Source: Henriciella sp.
Lineage (GTDB): Bacteria; Pseudomonadota; Alphaproteobacteria; Caulobacterales; Hyphomonadaceae
DNA length: 64,000 nucleotides
Direction: 5' to 3'
Assembly (NCBI GenBank): GCA_021776655.1
Contig: JAJFFK010000031.1
Coordinates: 1 to 64,000 of the forward strand
The translations under genes and the position numbers were made by a program. The notes below the pieces were generated by a model that saw only the letters and a list, made by a program, of their open reading frames with translations, was not told the DNA's origin and searched no databases. Below are positions 8,822-18,702 of this stretch, one piece after another (the stretch's first letter is position 1; each line of letters opens with the position of its first letter).

Positions 8822-9660
8822 CACGGCCAGTCCTTGTCAAAGCCATATATGAACACGCCCAGAGCTTCAGCTCGCTGGCCAATGCTTTCCGCATCTAGCA
8901 GTAAGACACCGCCTGCTTCGACCCCAATTCCGGCCAACCCAGCGGCGGCTGCACTTTCGACTGTCGCGGTTCCGATTGTCGGTAGATCCACACGGCGCTC
9001 CTGTATCGGTTTTGGGCGCTTGACCAGGACGCCGCGTGGGTTTTCCGCTGTACCTCGCCAGTTTTTGTCCAGGGCAGTACACCGTTCCAGCATCGCTTGA
9101 GTCCCCTCTTGAGCCTCAACGCACAGGACCAGGCCATCCACAACAATTGCCCCCTGACCGATGTCCAGTCGCCCAATCTCCAGCGCAACATGTGCCGCTT
9201 TACGTAAATCAGTATATTGATCTGCGTCCGGCAGCGCGCCTGCGATAACGCCTTCATGTGCGAGCGTCGGTCCACCCACTTTATCTGCACCCACAATTTC
9301 AAACCCTTCCGCTTCGAACGTTTCAACCATTATGCGAAGCAGGGCATCATCGCCCTTGCGCGCTGCGACCAGAACCTTTGGTAACAGGGAAATCCCCTTC
9401 AAATCTGGCTTCATTGACGACAGGTCCGGTCGCTTCACAATTCCCGCAAAACAAACCTGAATACAGCCAGCTTGTTTGAAACTCTTCAAGATCTTGCCGA
9501 TTTCCGCCACACCGCAAATATCGCCGGGATATTGATCAAGCAAAGGTTCTATAAACCCTTTGAGGCGGACGATATACACACCCTGCCCGCGCTGAACCGC
9601 AGCCTCGGCGACCTGAACGGGGAGTTGCCCCAGCCCGGCAATGATACCCAAAGGAGCCAT
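8821..9660 (-). CDS. lpxI: UDP-2,3-diacylglucosamine pyrophosphatase LpxI
   Basis: Hydrolyses UDP-2,3-diacylglucosamine to lipid X and UMP, replacing LpxH in alphaproteobacteria. The 279-residue protein (DUF1009 family) begins GIIAGLGQLPVQVAEAA and contains the family segments GGPTLAHEGVIAG and KRPKPIQERRVDLPTIG. ATG 9660 is preferred to the upstream in-frame ATG because GAAGGA sits 7 bases before it and it lies just after the lpxA stop. The position between lpxA and lpxB is the classical one and supports the lipid A role directly. Confidence 0.94.
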   Translation of the reverse strand: MAPLGIIAGLGQLPVQVAEAAVQRGQGVYIVRLKGFIEPLLDQYPGDICGVAEIGKILKSFKQAGCIQVCFAGIVKRPDLSSMKPDLKGISLLPKVLVAARKGDDALLRIMVETFEAEGFEIVGADKVGGPTLAHEGVIAGALPDADQYTDLRKAAHVALEIGRLDIGQGAIVVDGLVLCVEAQEGTQAMLERCTALDKNWRGTAENPRGVLVKRPKPIQERRVDLPTIGTATVESAAAAGLAGIGVEAGGVLLLDAESIGQRAEALGVFIYGFDKDWP

Positions 9661-9671
9661 CGCGTGATCCT

Positions 9672-10463
9672 TCAACGCGGCAGGCAAAGTGCCCGGTTCT
9701 TGTTGGTTCGAATGAAGTCGACAATCTGCATCACTTCTGCAACCTCCCCAAATGTTTCCGCAGTATCTTCAAGTCGCTCCGTAAACGTGCCTTCTTTGGC
9801 GTAAAGCAGTCGGTAGGCCGCGCGCAAATCGTGTATGGTTTTCCGGCTGAACCCACGTCGCTTCAGACCAACCACATTCAAGCCTGCCAGGTGCGCGTGG
9901 TTGCCTACGACTGATCCAAACGGAATAACATCGGACACAAGAATTGACCCACCGCCAACAAATGCATGCTCGCCGATCCGGCAAAACTGGTGCACCGCAA
10001 CTGCACCGCCCATCCAGACATTATCGCCAACTGTAACGTGCCCACCAATATGGGTGTTGTTGGCGATCACACATTTATCGTCAATCTGGCAATCGTGTGC
10101 GGCATGCGTGTGCGCCATGAACAGGCAGTCAGTGCCTATTCTTGTCATGCCACCATGCTCTGGTGAGCCAGTATGAAGGGTTACGTGCTCTCGCAAGATC
10201 GTGCGTGCGCCGACCTCCAAACGAGAATCCGGGTTGGCCTTATAGCCAAGGACCTGCGGCGGACCACCAATCACTGCGCCAGGATAGACCTCGACGTTTT
10301 CGTGCAAGATGGAGTGGCCAGTCACCATCGCCTTTGGATGAATGGTTACACCATCACCCAGCTGTACGAATGACGCCACATGCGCGTAAGCACCTACCGA
10401 AACCCCTTGGCCCAACTCAGCACCGTCTTCAACAATCGCCGTGGAATGTATGTCTACACTCAT
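9672..10463 (-). CDS. lpxA: UDP-N-acetylglucosamine O-acyltransferase
   Basis: Catalyses the first step of lipid A synthesis, adding a 3-hydroxyacyl chain from ACP to UDP-GlcNAc in the cytosol. The 263-residue protein is mostly left-handed beta-helix hexapeptide repeats (for example IGTDCLFMAHTHAAHDCQI, with the catalytic-type His), then an alpha-helical C-terminus (GLKRRGFSRKTIHDLRAAY). ATG 10463 forms an ATGA overlap with the lpxD stop, so this start is favoured over 10505 in the track. fabZ, which normally separates lpxD and lpxA, is absent. Confidence 0.95.
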   Translation of the reverse strand: MSVDIHSTAIVEDGAELGQGVSVGAYAHVASFVQLGDGVTIHPKAMVTGHSILHENVEVYPGAVIGGPPQVLGYKANPDSRLEVGARTILREHVTLHTGSPEHGGMTRIGTDCLFMAHTHAAHDCQIDDKCVIANNTHIGGHVTVGDNVWMGGAVAVHQFCRIGEHAFVGGGSILVSDVIPFGSVVGNHAHLAGLNVVGLKRRGFSRKTIHDLRAAYRLLYAKEGTFTERLEDTAETFGEVAEVMQIVDFIRTNKNRALCLPR

Positions 10464-11470
10464 TCCGAGCGCTTTTTCTTTGGTGCAACCTGTTTTTTCA
10501 ACCATGCAACTTCACGCAAGTATTGCCGCATTGGCTTTGCGGGCGTTCCTCCCCACGCTTCATCGCGAGGAATGTTCCGAAAGATGCCTGTAGACGCCGC
10601 TAATGTGGCCCCTTCTCCAATATCAACATGATCCGCTATTCCAACGCGCCCGCCCATTTGAACGCTATCTCCCACCGTCACTGACCCGGAAATACCGCCA
10701 AAGCTCGCTATCAGAACATTTTGGCCAAGAATAACATTATGTCCAATCTGGCAGAGATTATCGATCTTGGTGCGTTCTCCAATCATCGTGTCCGCAAAAG
10801 CGCCGCGATCGATACACGTGTTTGCTCCAACCAGAACATGATCCTGGATAATGACACGCCCCCATTGTGGAATGTTTTCAGCTCCCTCTGGCCCACCAGT
10901 GACACCAAACCCGCTCTCACCTATGCGCGCGCCGGACAATATGGTGACAAAATCGCCGATCAAAGCGCATCGAATGGACGCGTTAGCGCCGACCTTGGTA
11001 TGGCAACCGATCTGGACACCCGGCCCGATAACCGCATTTGGTCCAATCTGAGCATGTTCGCCGATCGCTGCACCAGCACAAACAACCGCACCTGGCGCCA
11101 GTATGGCTGTCTCGTGCACGTCTGGATCGCCGCCCACATCGTCCCATTCACGCAGTTTGTGAAGCACATGCCCAGCTTGGATATGAGCCCAACGCGGCCG
11201 CGAAACAATCAGTGCTGCGACACCCTCTGGCAAGCCGACGGCAGCTGCCTCAGAAACAAAGCAGGCACCAGCCACAGGGCTGATGCTTGCAGCTGTCTTG
11301 GCTGCCGCCCCTTCATGAAAACAGATGTCTCCCCGTCCTGCGGAATTGGCGGGGGCAACACTGTCAATCTGGGCACCGGCATCGCCTGAGAACACCGCCC
11401 CGGTCAATTTCGCTAACGCACCGAGGGTCGTGGCACCCAAAGGCTCAAAGAAGCGGGGATCGACCGGCAT
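10460..11470 (-). CDS. lpxD: UDP-3-O-acylglucosamine N-acyltransferase
   Basis: Adds the second, N-linked hydroxyacyl chain in lipid A synthesis. The 336-residue protein has an N-terminal uridine-binding domain (RFFEPLGATTLGALAKLTGA) and a hexapeptide-repeat beta-helix, with the catalytic His segment NLCQIGHNVILGQNVLIASFGGISGS near residue 240. A C-terminal basic helix ends KKQVAPKKKRSE. It starts 12 bases after skp and overlaps lpxA by ATGA, implying translational coupling of the two acyltransferases without FabZ in between. Confidence 0.95.
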   Translation of the reverse strand: MPVDPRFFEPLGATTLGALAKLTGAVFSGDAGAQIDSVAPANSAGRGDICFHEGAAAKTAASISPVAGACFVSEAAAVGLPEGVAALIVSRPRWAHIQAGHVLHKLREWDDVGGDPDVHETAILAPGAVVCAGAAIGEHAQIGPNAVIGPGVQIGCHTKVGANASIRCALIGDFVTILSGARIGESGFGVTGGPEGAENIPQWGRVIIQDHVLVGANTCIDRGAFADTMIGERTKIDNLCQIGHNVILGQNVLIASFGGISGSVTVGDSVQMGGRVGIADHVDIGEGATLAASTGIFRNIPRDEAWGGTPAKPMRQYLREVAWLKKQVAPKKKRSE

Positions 11471-11482
11471 AATAACCCAATA

Positions 11483-12097
11483 TTACTGAGCTGGTGGCGC
11501 TGGCTGAACCGGGACCTTCTGGCGCACGACGGTGATCGTAGGAGTTGCAGCATCCATCTTCACGATAACTGCATCGGTCATATCAACACTTTCAGCCGCG
11601 AATGTAACGCCAGCACGATCAATCATGATTTGCGCGCCGCTCTCATCTACAACTGCCTGCAAAACAGGCAAGAGCGCGTTGGAATACTCGTTCCAGGCAA
11701 CCCGCTCTGTCAGGGCGAGGTCTTGAGATGACAGTTGGCGAGCCATCTCGAACTTGCGAACATTGATGGCATAATTAGTGACTTGTGTTTGTAGAGCAGG
11801 ATCAGACTGCGCCGCAGCCAGCAGGGCTTCCGTTGTCGCGCCTTCTGGCATTACGGCAGCAAGCGCGTTGCGTTCGGTTGTCAGAGCATCAGCAGCCGGC
11901 TGCAATTCGCGTGTCATGGCACCTTCGATACCTGAGACTTTTGTTTGAATATCTTGACCAGCCTTGCTATCGCGCCGAACGCGAGCATGGTCGACAACAA
12001 TGACCGCTGTTGCTTGCGCAACGGCAACCGGGGTCGCAACTGCAACTGAACTAAGTCCAATGGCGAGAACTGCCAGAATTGATTTGAATGGGGACAT
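11483..12097 (-). CDS. skp: OmpH/Skp-family periplasmic chaperone
   Basis: Periplasmic holdase for unfolded outer-membrane proteins on their way to the BAM complex. The 204-residue precursor has a signal peptide (basic N-terminus, hydrophobic core ILAVLAIGLSSVAVA, cleavage near ATPVAVAQA). The mature part is rich in Ala, Gln and Glu, fitting the coiled-coil tentacles of the OmpH fold, and ends in a Pro/Gln-rich tail. Sequence identity within this family is low, so position directly between bamA and lpxD carries much of the call. Confidence 0.85.
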   Translation of the reverse strand: MSPFKSILAVLAIGLSSVAVATPVAVAQATAVIVVDHARVRRDSKAGQDIQTKVSGIEGAMTRELQPAADALTTERNALAAVMPEGATTEALLAAAQSDPALQTQVTNYAINVRKFEMARQLSSQDLALTERVAWNEYSNALLPVLQAVVDESGAQIMIDRAGVTFAAESVDMTDAVIVKMDAATPTITVVRQKVPVQPAPPAQ

Positions 12098-12126
12098 GAG
12101 TAAGCCTCGTATGAGAATAGATTAAG

Positions 12127-14703
12127 TTAAAACCGCGTCTGCGTACTAAAACGGAACGTTTCCGTCCTGTCGTACACTTCCGCCCGAAGAATTTCAGAAA
12201 AGTCGAACCGGATCGGTCCGAACGGCGAATCCCAGCCAATTGATAGGCCCACAGTTGCACGCATAGACAGCGCGTCCTTGATCTGTTGCACTGCAGGCGT
12301 CGCACCGAAGCCGTTGAATCGACCCGGCTGCGTAACAAAGAAAATTGGATCAACAATATCAGCATTATCCAGAATACCTACCGATCCAATCTCTGCGAAG
12401 AAAGCGGTATCGATGCCGTACTCTTCAGGCATGTAATTTGGGAAGGTAAGCTCAGCTGTACCTTGATAATAGGCCTTACCGCCAAGCGCATTCAGCGCTT
12501 TGACATCGATCACATTGCCTTGTGTATCTGCCAAGACATTGACGACGCGGGGTCCAAGACCAGCAACGTCAAAGCCGCGAAAGGTCGAGCCGCCACGAAA
12601 GAAACGGTTATTGATCCGAATACTGTCATCATTACCAAACGGTTCAATATAACCACCAGAAACACGCAGACTGGCGCGGACGCCTTTGAATATCCCCCGA
12701 TATGTGGCTCCAGTAACCTCGGTCCGCAAATACTGCACATCACCGCCAACACCAGCGAGATCCTGGCTTAGTGAGAAGTCAAACCCACCGGTTGGAGTAA
12801 TTGGGTCATTACGCCGATCCCAGTTGAACGAGTAGCCAATGATCGATGCAAGATCAGAGCGCTCGCTATCACAAATCGTTGGTCGAAACAGGAAAACCTC
12901 ATTGCATTGGTCAACAATACTTGTCCCAATCGGCAGCGGCGTACGATCTATCGGGATCGCTTGCGTAATCGCCGTATCATCTGAAGGATCATTAGGCGTC
13001 GGTGGGTTATTAAGGTCAACAACCACGTTTTCTGTGGCCAATCCGCCGGTTGAATCCAGAATAACAAGATCCCGGTTGCGCACGTTAATCGTATCAGATT
13101 GCAGACGATAGCGCAGGCTTATTCCAGTATTGTCTGTGATCGGAAATCCAAGCGAAATCCCGCCACCGATGGTTTCGGACTCAAAATCCGAGACATCAAG
13201 AAAGTTCGAACGCGAGGAGAACAAGTCGAACCCAGCAGACAGGTTACGCCCTAAGAATCGTGGTTCGCGGAACCGAAAATCAATCAGTTGCTGACGGTCG
13301 GACGCAGAAATACGGGCAATAATCGATTGCCCTCGGCCACGCAAATTGCGCTGCGATATGCTGAGATCGATCAGAAACGAATCAACCGAGGAAAAACCTG
13401 CAGCTGCCGACAATTCGCCAGTGGCTTGTTCTTCAACCGCAATCTCCACGATCGTACGGTCTGGCTTCGAACCGGGCGTTTCTGTAATTGTCACATCCTT
13501 AAAGAAGCCAAGTGCCCGTGCACGGTTTCGCGATCGATCAAGCAAAACGCGGTTAAAGGCATCGCCCTCAGAAACCCGTAATTCGCGACGAATAACCTGG
13601 TCGAGCGTACTGGTATTCCCAACAATATTGATCCGCTCAATATAAACCCGAGGCCCCTCATCCAACGCGAAAATAACATTGACTTTCTGGGTTACTGGAT
13701 CGGCATCAAGCTGTGGGGTCACATCAACAAAGGCATAACCAGCAATCCCGGCCGCAAAGGTTAGCGTATCAATGGTGCTTTCGATCAGGTCGCCACGAAA
13801 CAGATCACCGTCCTTGAAAGACACAACACGTCGAAGCGCCGTGCCATCGAGCTTGTCGAGGGCGGTTTCAACTTTGACCTCGCCAAAGCTGTACTGTTCG
13901 CCCTCATCGATCGTGTAGGTGACGTAAAAGTCCTCGCGATCCGGTGTCAGGTCGGCGACAGCAGAGATGACGCGGAAATCGTAATAACCCTTATTTTGAT
14001 AATATTGACGCAGCAATTCACGGTCAAATTCAAGTCGGCTAGGGTCATAATTGTCATTCGAACTAAAGAACCGCCACCAGCGCGACTGCTTGGTGACGAC
14101 CTCAGAACGAAGACGCCGGTCAGAGAAAATTTCATTGCCGATAAAATTGATCGCCCGCACCCCCGTCACGGGACCTTCGACAACCACGAAGACCAGATCG
14201 ACGCGGTTTTGATCAAGCGGCTTGTATTGCGGTTCAACGGTCGCTGAGAACCGTCCTGACTTTCTGTACAGATCGAGGATACGCTGAACATCAGCTTGAA
14301 CGCGCGCTGCAGTAAAAATACCGCGCGGGGATGCCTGGACCTCCTCGCGCATTTTGTCATCATCAATGGCCTTGTTGCCCTCGAACAAGACCCGATTGAT
14401 GATCGGGTTTTCGACCAGGCGAACGATCAGGTCTGATCCGGATTTATCAAATGACGCATCCGCAAAAAGGCCCGTCGCGAAAAGCGTTTTCAGAGACAGG
14501 TCAATTCTGTCCGGATCAAACACATCGCCTGGTTCGACCAGCAAATAAGACAAAACCGTGCGGTCCTCAATGCGCTGATTACCTTCTACTTTAATGCTTC
14601 GGATCGTTTCGCCGGACTGCGCATACGCAGCCGGTGTGGCGCTCCCCCAGATGGCGACCACACACGTCATCGCCATAAAGGCAGCAGCAAATACACTACG
14701 CAT
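12127..14703 (-). CDS. bamA: Outer-membrane protein assembly factor BamA
   Basis: BamA folds and inserts beta-barrel proteins into the outer membrane. The 858-residue precursor has a signal peptide (start ATG 14703; the track's 14796 runs into rseP) ending near AAYAQSGE. POTRA repeats follow (first IRSIKVEGNQRIEDRTVLSYL), then a C-terminal 16-strand barrel with the conserved RGF-type loop (FRGFDVAGLGPR) and the terminal aromatic signature ending in Phe. A GGAGG lies 12 bases before the ATG, a little far. It sits downstream of rseP and upstream of skp, a conserved envelope-biogenesis order. Confidence 0.95.
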   Translation of the reverse strand: MRSVFAAAFMAMTCVVAIWGSATPAAYAQSGETIRSIKVEGNQRIEDRTVLSYLLVEPGDVFDPDRIDLSLKTLFATGLFADASFDKSGSDLIVRLVENPIINRVLFEGNKAIDDDKMREEVQASPRGIFTAARVQADVQRILDLYRKSGRFSATVEPQYKPLDQNRVDLVFVVVEGPVTGVRAINFIGNEIFSDRRLRSEVVTKQSRWWRFFSSNDNYDPSRLEFDRELLRQYYQNKGYYDFRVISAVADLTPDREDFYVTYTIDEGEQYSFGEVKVETALDKLDGTALRRVVSFKDGDLFRGDLIESTIDTLTFAAGIAGYAFVDVTPQLDADPVTQKVNVIFALDEGPRVYIERINIVGNTSTLDQVIRRELRVSEGDAFNRVLLDRSRNRARALGFFKDVTITETPGSKPDRTIVEIAVEEQATGELSAAAGFSSVDSFLIDLSISQRNLRGRGQSIIARISASDRQQLIDFRFREPRFLGRNLSAGFDLFSSRSNFLDVSDFESETIGGGISLGFPITDNTGISLRYRLQSDTINVRNRDLVILDSTGGLATENVVVDLNNPPTPNDPSDDTAITQAIPIDRTPLPIGTSIVDQCNEVFLFRPTICDSERSDLASIIGYSFNWDRRNDPITPTGGFDFSLSQDLAGVGGDVQYLRTEVTGATYRGIFKGVRASLRVSGGYIEPFGNDDSIRINNRFFRGGSTFRGFDVAGLGPRVVNVLADTQGNVIDVKALNALGGKAYYQGTAELTFPNYMPEEYGIDTAFFAEIGSVGILDNADIVDPIFFVTQPGRFNGFGATPAVQQIKDALSMRATVGLSIGWDSPFGPIRFDFSEILRAEVYDRTETFRFSTQTRF

Positions 14704-14734
14704 CAAACTCTCGATCCTCCCTTGCAAGCCGCTA

Positions 14735-15907
14735 TCAGCCTGCTGACCTGTTGAACAGGCCAGTTTCCAAAATGTCACCCCAAGTGATGAAAACAAACAT
14801 CGTCAATAACAGACCTAGGCCCGCCATCAATGCCACTTCCTGCACCTTTTCAGGCATCACCTTTCCGGTCACTGCTTCATAGGCGTTAAACACCAGATGT
14901 CCGCCATCCAAAACAGGCAATGGCAGTAGATTGAAGAAGCCAATACCGATTGAGACAGCCGCACAAATGCCAATTATGTTCCAGAACAGCGACGATAGTC
15001 TGATTTTAATGGGGACATCAGTTCTTTCCATCGTCAGCGTCACCAATCGCCGACCAGCATCTCCGATACCAACCGGTCCGGTTAGCGTGTTCAGCGGCTC
15101 CTTACCGGTCACAATTCGCGATAGCATCGACGTTGTCATGACCAGAACTTCACCGGTTCTAGTCACCCCCATACCTAGCGCTTCCACAGGATTAAGAGAC
15201 CTATGAGTGGTTGAGTCCCGTAAACGACTATAACTGATGCCAATTGTCCCTTGTGGGACCGATTGACCGATTTGGTTGTCGCGCACCCTGCGCGTAGGGG
15301 TCACCGTCAACTCAACCAATTCGCCACTGCGCTCCATAACCATTGGCAACGCAACACCGGTCGCATAGACAATTGCCAGTGTAATGTCGGCTTCAGACTG
15401 AACCGGTTTCCCGTCAATCTCGACGAAAATATCGCCAACCTCCATGCCCGCGACGATCGCTGGATCCCCTTCAGCCAAACCGACCACGGTCAGTCTTGTT
15501 TTTGTTACGCCGTTGAACCCAAACAACAAAGCGAACAAAACAATAGACAAAGCAAAGTTCGCGGCGGGGCCTGCTATCGATACGATTGACCGGCCACCAA
15601 CGCTGATTTGCGGATACGGCTTGCCGACCGGCCCGGCCTCGACCTTACCCGCATCACCAGGCAATTGACTCTCGCCAACAAATTTCACGAACCCACCGAG
15701 CGGAATCCAATTGATGCGCCAGCGTGTGCCGCGCTTATCAGTACGCTGATAAATTGGCCGCCCGAAACCGATAGAAAACGATTCCACCGCCGCTCCGAAC
15801 ATGCGTCCTGCGAAATAGTGTCCAAGCTCGTGGATGACGACGACAATGCCAAGCATGAAAACCAGACTCAGCAGAAAGATTGGACCTTGGGTCAGTATAT
15901 CAGCCAA
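14735..15907 (-). CDS. rseP: RseP/YaeL-type site-2 zinc metalloprotease
   Basis: An inner-membrane intramembrane protease that cleaves anti-sigma factors or remnant signal peptides. HELGHYFAGRMF near residue 30 carries the zinc ligands. The third ligand region is NLLPLPVLDGGHLVF near residue 310, and a PDZ domain (VVGLAEGDPAIVAGMEVGD) lies between. A TTG start at 15907 is proposed: it follows the dxr stop and has AGGAG 6 bases upstream. The ORF-track ATG at 15943 lies inside dxr and lacks such a site, but adds only 12 residues. Between dxr and bamA, as in most alphaproteobacteria. Confidence 0.93.
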   Translation of the reverse strand: MADILTQGPIFLLSLVFMLGIVVVIHELGHYFAGRMFGAAVESFSIGFGRPIYQRTDKRGTRWRINWIPLGGFVKFVGESQLPGDAGKVEAGPVGKPYPQISVGGRSIVSIAGPAANFALSIVLFALLFGFNGVTKTRLTVVGLAEGDPAIVAGMEVGDIFVEIDGKPVQSEADITLAIVYATGVALPMVMERSGELVELTVTPTRRVRDNQIGQSVPQGTIGISYSRLRDSTTHRSLNPVEALGMGVTRTGEVLVMTTSMLSRIVTGKEPLNTLTGPVGIGDAGRRLVTLTMERTDVPIKIRLSSLFWNIIGICAAVSIGIGFFNLLPLPVLDGGHLVFNAYEAVTGKVMPEKVQEVALMAGLGLLLTMFVFITWGDILETGLFNRSAG

Positions 15908-15920
15908 TTCAAACTCCTGT

Positions 15921-17117
15921 TCAGTGATTACGTGCTTCAGCAAGAAGTGCGCCTGTTATGGCTGTCGCTTCTGCTTCCATCATCATAATCGCCTCTAAAC
16001 TATCACACGCTTGACTGGCCATCGGTCCAGATACAAATCGATCCAGAGCCGCTTCGACAACCCAGCTTATGTCGAGGAAACGACATTGGCCTGTGAGAAA
16101 CGCAGTTACAGCGCCTTCATTAGCGCAATTTAATACTGTTGGCGCGCCGCAACCAAGCTGCAACGCCTGTCGACAAAGCCCAATCGCGGGAAACCGAACC
16201 GGGTCCAATGCCTCAAAATCCAGCTGCGCCAGCGTAACAAGATCGAGCCTTGCGACGGATGTGGATAAGCGTCTATCAGGCCACGTCAGCGCGTGCGCAA
16301 TCGGTGTACGCATATCAGGTTCACCCATTTGGGCCAGCACCGATCCATCGCGATAAGAGACCAGAGAATGGATAATTGATTGGGGGTGAACCACAACATC
16401 TATCTGGTCTTCCGGTACATCAAACAAGTAAGCTGCCTCGATCAGTTCCAACCCTTTATTGAACAAAGTTGCACTGTCGATTGAAATCTTCGGGCCCATG
16501 TCCCAGCGCGGATGCGCAAGCGCCATTTTAGGCGTGGCGGTTTGCATGACCTCTAGTGAAGTTTGCCGAAACGGCCCGCCGGATGCGGTAAGAATCAGTT
16601 TTTCCACATCACCGCGACGCTCCATGACCTGAAACATCGCATTATGCTCAGAATCCGTGGGCACAATCGCAGCGTTATGCTGTTTGGCCCGCTGGTTGAG
16701 CAGCGGGCCAGCACAGACCATGCTTTCCTTGTTCGCCAGCGCGATGGAATTTCCGGCCTCAACAGCTGCCAAGGTCGATGGCAAGCCAACAATTCCAACA
16801 ATCGCAGCTAACACCCGGTCTACCGGTCGTTGCGCCGCTTCAATAACCGCACTCGGCCCGCTGGCGGTTTCAATCCCGGTTCCAGACAGAAGGCCAGCCA
16901 GTTCTGAACCTTTGCTATCATCCGCGATGACGGCTAACCGCGCCCGATATTGCTTGGCTTGGCGGGCCAATGCCACGACATCACGACCAGCGACCAGCGC
17001 TTCAATCTGGAAGGCCGGTGTCTCACTCTGGGCATTGGCGTGTTCAACAACCGAGAGCGCTGACGTCCCAATAGATCCAGTTGAGCCCATGATCGAAATA
17101 TTTCGAGGTTGGCTCAT
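15921..17117 (-). CDS. dxr: 1-deoxy-D-xylulose-5-phosphate reductoisomerase
   Basis: Converts DXP to 2-C-methyl-D-erythritol 4-phosphate with NADPH, the committed step of the MEP isoprenoid pathway. The 398-residue protein opens with the NADPH loop GSTGSIGTSAL. It carries PTDSEHNAMFQ and TASGGPFRQTS near residues 155-190, and MDMGPKISIDSATLFNKGLE-like metal-site segments near 210-230 (here WDMGPKISIDSATLFNKGLE). The flexible lid contains VHPQSIIHSLV. It overlaps cdsA by ATGA. Placed beside uppS, it supplies precursors to the same isoprenoid route. Confidence 0.96.
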   Translation of the reverse strand: MSQPRNISIMGSTGSIGTSALSVVEHANAQSETPAFQIEALVAGRDVVALARQAKQYRARLAVIADDSKGSELAGLLSGTGIETASGPSAVIEAAQRPVDRVLAAIVGIVGLPSTLAAVEAGNSIALANKESMVCAGPLLNQRAKQHNAAIVPTDSEHNAMFQVMERRGDVEKLILTASGGPFRQTSLEVMQTATPKMALAHPRWDMGPKISIDSATLFNKGLELIEAAYLFDVPEDQIDVVVHPQSIIHSLVSYRDGSVLAQMGEPDMRTPIAHALTWPDRRLSTSVARLDLVTLAQLDFEALDPVRFPAIGLCRQALQLGCGAPTVLNCANEGAVTAFLTGQCRFLDISWVVEAALDRFVSGPMASQACDSLEAIMMMEAEATAITGALLAEARNH

Positions 17118-17935
17118 TTGATCAATCCCAGCAAAGCCGCGACACCAGGCGCACCGCCAAGGACGGCCACGCCAAACACCGCCGCGACACCCAGGCCATC
17201 AACCCGGTCCATCACACCGCCATGCCCCGGCAACAGGCCGCTAGCATCCTTGACCCCCAACCGGCGTTTGAGAACACTTTCAAACAGATCTCCGAGCTGC
17301 GCCACCACTGAAACCAGGCCACCAGCAGCAATCCAGGCAAGGGCATGGCCGCCGGTGACATACGCAGCAAGCAATCCGAACAGCGCACTGAACAAGGCAC
17401 CACCAATCGCCCCGCTCCACGTCTTTGATGGTGAAGCCCGCGACAAGGACGGACCGCCCAATGTCCGACCCGTGAAAAAGGCAAATGTGTCCGATGTCCA
17501 AACCAGTATCATTAGGATCAGGGCGGCAGTGGCCCCCTCCCAATGTTCCCCCGATTGCAGGATGAACAGCGCAAGAGGCATGCCGGCAATGTAGAATTGT
17601 CCAAACCCAGCCTTCATGCGTTCCCTTGCTAAAGGATGTGCCAGGGCTGCAATCACTGCGCAAATAGCGAGTGTTCCCAAGCCAATCGCAGGACTGAACA
17701 CAAAAACCGCAAGTGTCGGCAAACCCGCCAAGCTCGTCATCACCGTCATCGACGGCGAATTGGTCATCCGCACCCATTCATACGCCATGATCGCAGCAAA
17801 CAAGGCGCATGCGACCGCCAAAACGACGCCGCCTGTCCACACCACAAATACTGCAAATGGAACGAGAAATGCCGCAGATATCGCCCTGAGAGCCAACTCT
17901 TTTCGGCGCGCCACAGTCCAAGTTGTCGCCGTCAT
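17114..17935 (-). CDS. cdsA: Phosphatidate cytidylyltransferase
   Basis: Inner-membrane enzyme making CDP-diacylglycerol from phosphatidic acid and CTP, the branch point for all phospholipids. The 273-residue protein is strongly hydrophobic with about seven or eight membrane helices. Near the C-terminus it has the CDP-diglyceride synthase signature in the form SKTWSGAIGGALFS...DLFESVLKRRLGVKDASGLLPGHGGVMDRVDG, whose last part matches S-x(2)-K-R-x(4)-K-D-x(5)-P-G-H-G-G. It lies 2 bases after uppS and overlaps dxr by ATGA. Confidence 0.95.
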   Translation of the reverse strand: MTATTWTVARRKELALRAISAAFLVPFAVFVVWTGGVVLAVACALFAAIMAYEWVRMTNSPSMTVMTSLAGLPTLAVFVFSPAIGLGTLAICAVIAALAHPLARERMKAGFGQFYIAGMPLALFILQSGEHWEGATAALILMILVWTSDTFAFFTGRTLGGPSLSRASPSKTWSGAIGGALFSALFGLLAAYVTGGHALAWIAAGGLVSVVAQLGDLFESVLKRRLGVKDASGLLPGHGGVMDRVDGLGVAAVFGVAVLGGAPGVAALLGLIK

Positions 17936-17937
17936 GA

Positions 17938-18702
17938 TCAGGCCGACCCAGTGGCCAAGCCACCAAACCGTCTTTCGCGTCCCTGGAATTCCTCAATCGC
18001 TTGCTGCAAATGCTCGCCTCGAAAATCAGGCCATAGAACATCCATGAAAATCAATTCCGAATAGGCCGATTGCCAGATCAGGAAATTACTCAGCCGCGAC
18101 TCTCCAGACGTCCGGATAACCAGATCAGGATCAGGAATTCCGGCTGTGTCCAGATAGGTCGCGAACACATCTTCATCCAAAGTTGACGGATCGACGCTCC
18201 CGATTTTGATGGCGATCGCTAATTGCCTGGCTGCCCGCATGATTTCTTCACGGCCGCCATAGTTGAACGCGATGCAGAGGTTGAACTTGGTGTTGTCCTT
18301 TGTTCGTTCCTCAGCTTGATCGACCAGCGCCTGTACATCCTTGGGTAAGCCATCGCGCGTTCCGAGCACCCGGATCCGAACCCCTTCGCGCGCCAGTTGC
18401 CCCAAATCACGCTTCACATAAGCTTTTAGAAGGCCAAAAAGCGCATTCACCTCTGATACCGGTCGGTGCCAGTTCTCCGTCGAAAACGAGAAAACGGTCA
18501 AATATGAGAGACCCAATTCTTGCGCGGCTTCAACCGTCTTGCGCAAGGCCTCGACCCCGCGCTCATGTCCAACCGCGCGGGGCAGACCACGTGCCGACGC
18601 CCACCGCCCGTTACCATCCATAATGATCGCAACATGTTTCGGTGTCGCCGGTCGTTCCTGACCACCGGATCCCGATTGGGAGGCAGGCGAGACAGAACTC
18701 AA
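17938..18702 (-). CDS. uppS: Undecaprenyl diphosphate synthase (cis-prenyltransferase)
   Basis: Elongates farnesyl diphosphate to the C55 carrier lipid used for peptidoglycan and O-antigen. The 254-residue protein has the signature [20 protein letters not shown] near residues 23-42, [10 protein letters not shown] near 80, and the C-terminal [12 protein letters not shown] before the last helices. The start appears to be TTG at 18702, overlapping the frr stop as TTGA; the leader before the conserved core is unconserved, so a downstream start cannot be excluded. Encoded between frr and cdsA. Confidence 0.95.
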   Translation of the reverse strand: MSSVSPASQSGSGGQERPATPKHVAIIMDGNGRWASARGLPRAVGHERGVEALRKTVEAAQELGLSYLTVFSFSTENWHRPVSEVNALFGLLKAYVKRDLGQLAREGVRIRVLGTRDGLPKDVQALVDQAEERTKDNTKFNLCIAFNYGGREEIMRAARQLAIAIKIGSVDPSTLDEDVFATYLDTAGIPDPDLVIRTSGESRLSNFLIWQSAYSELIFMDVLWPDFRGEHLQQAIEEFQGRERRFGGLATGSA

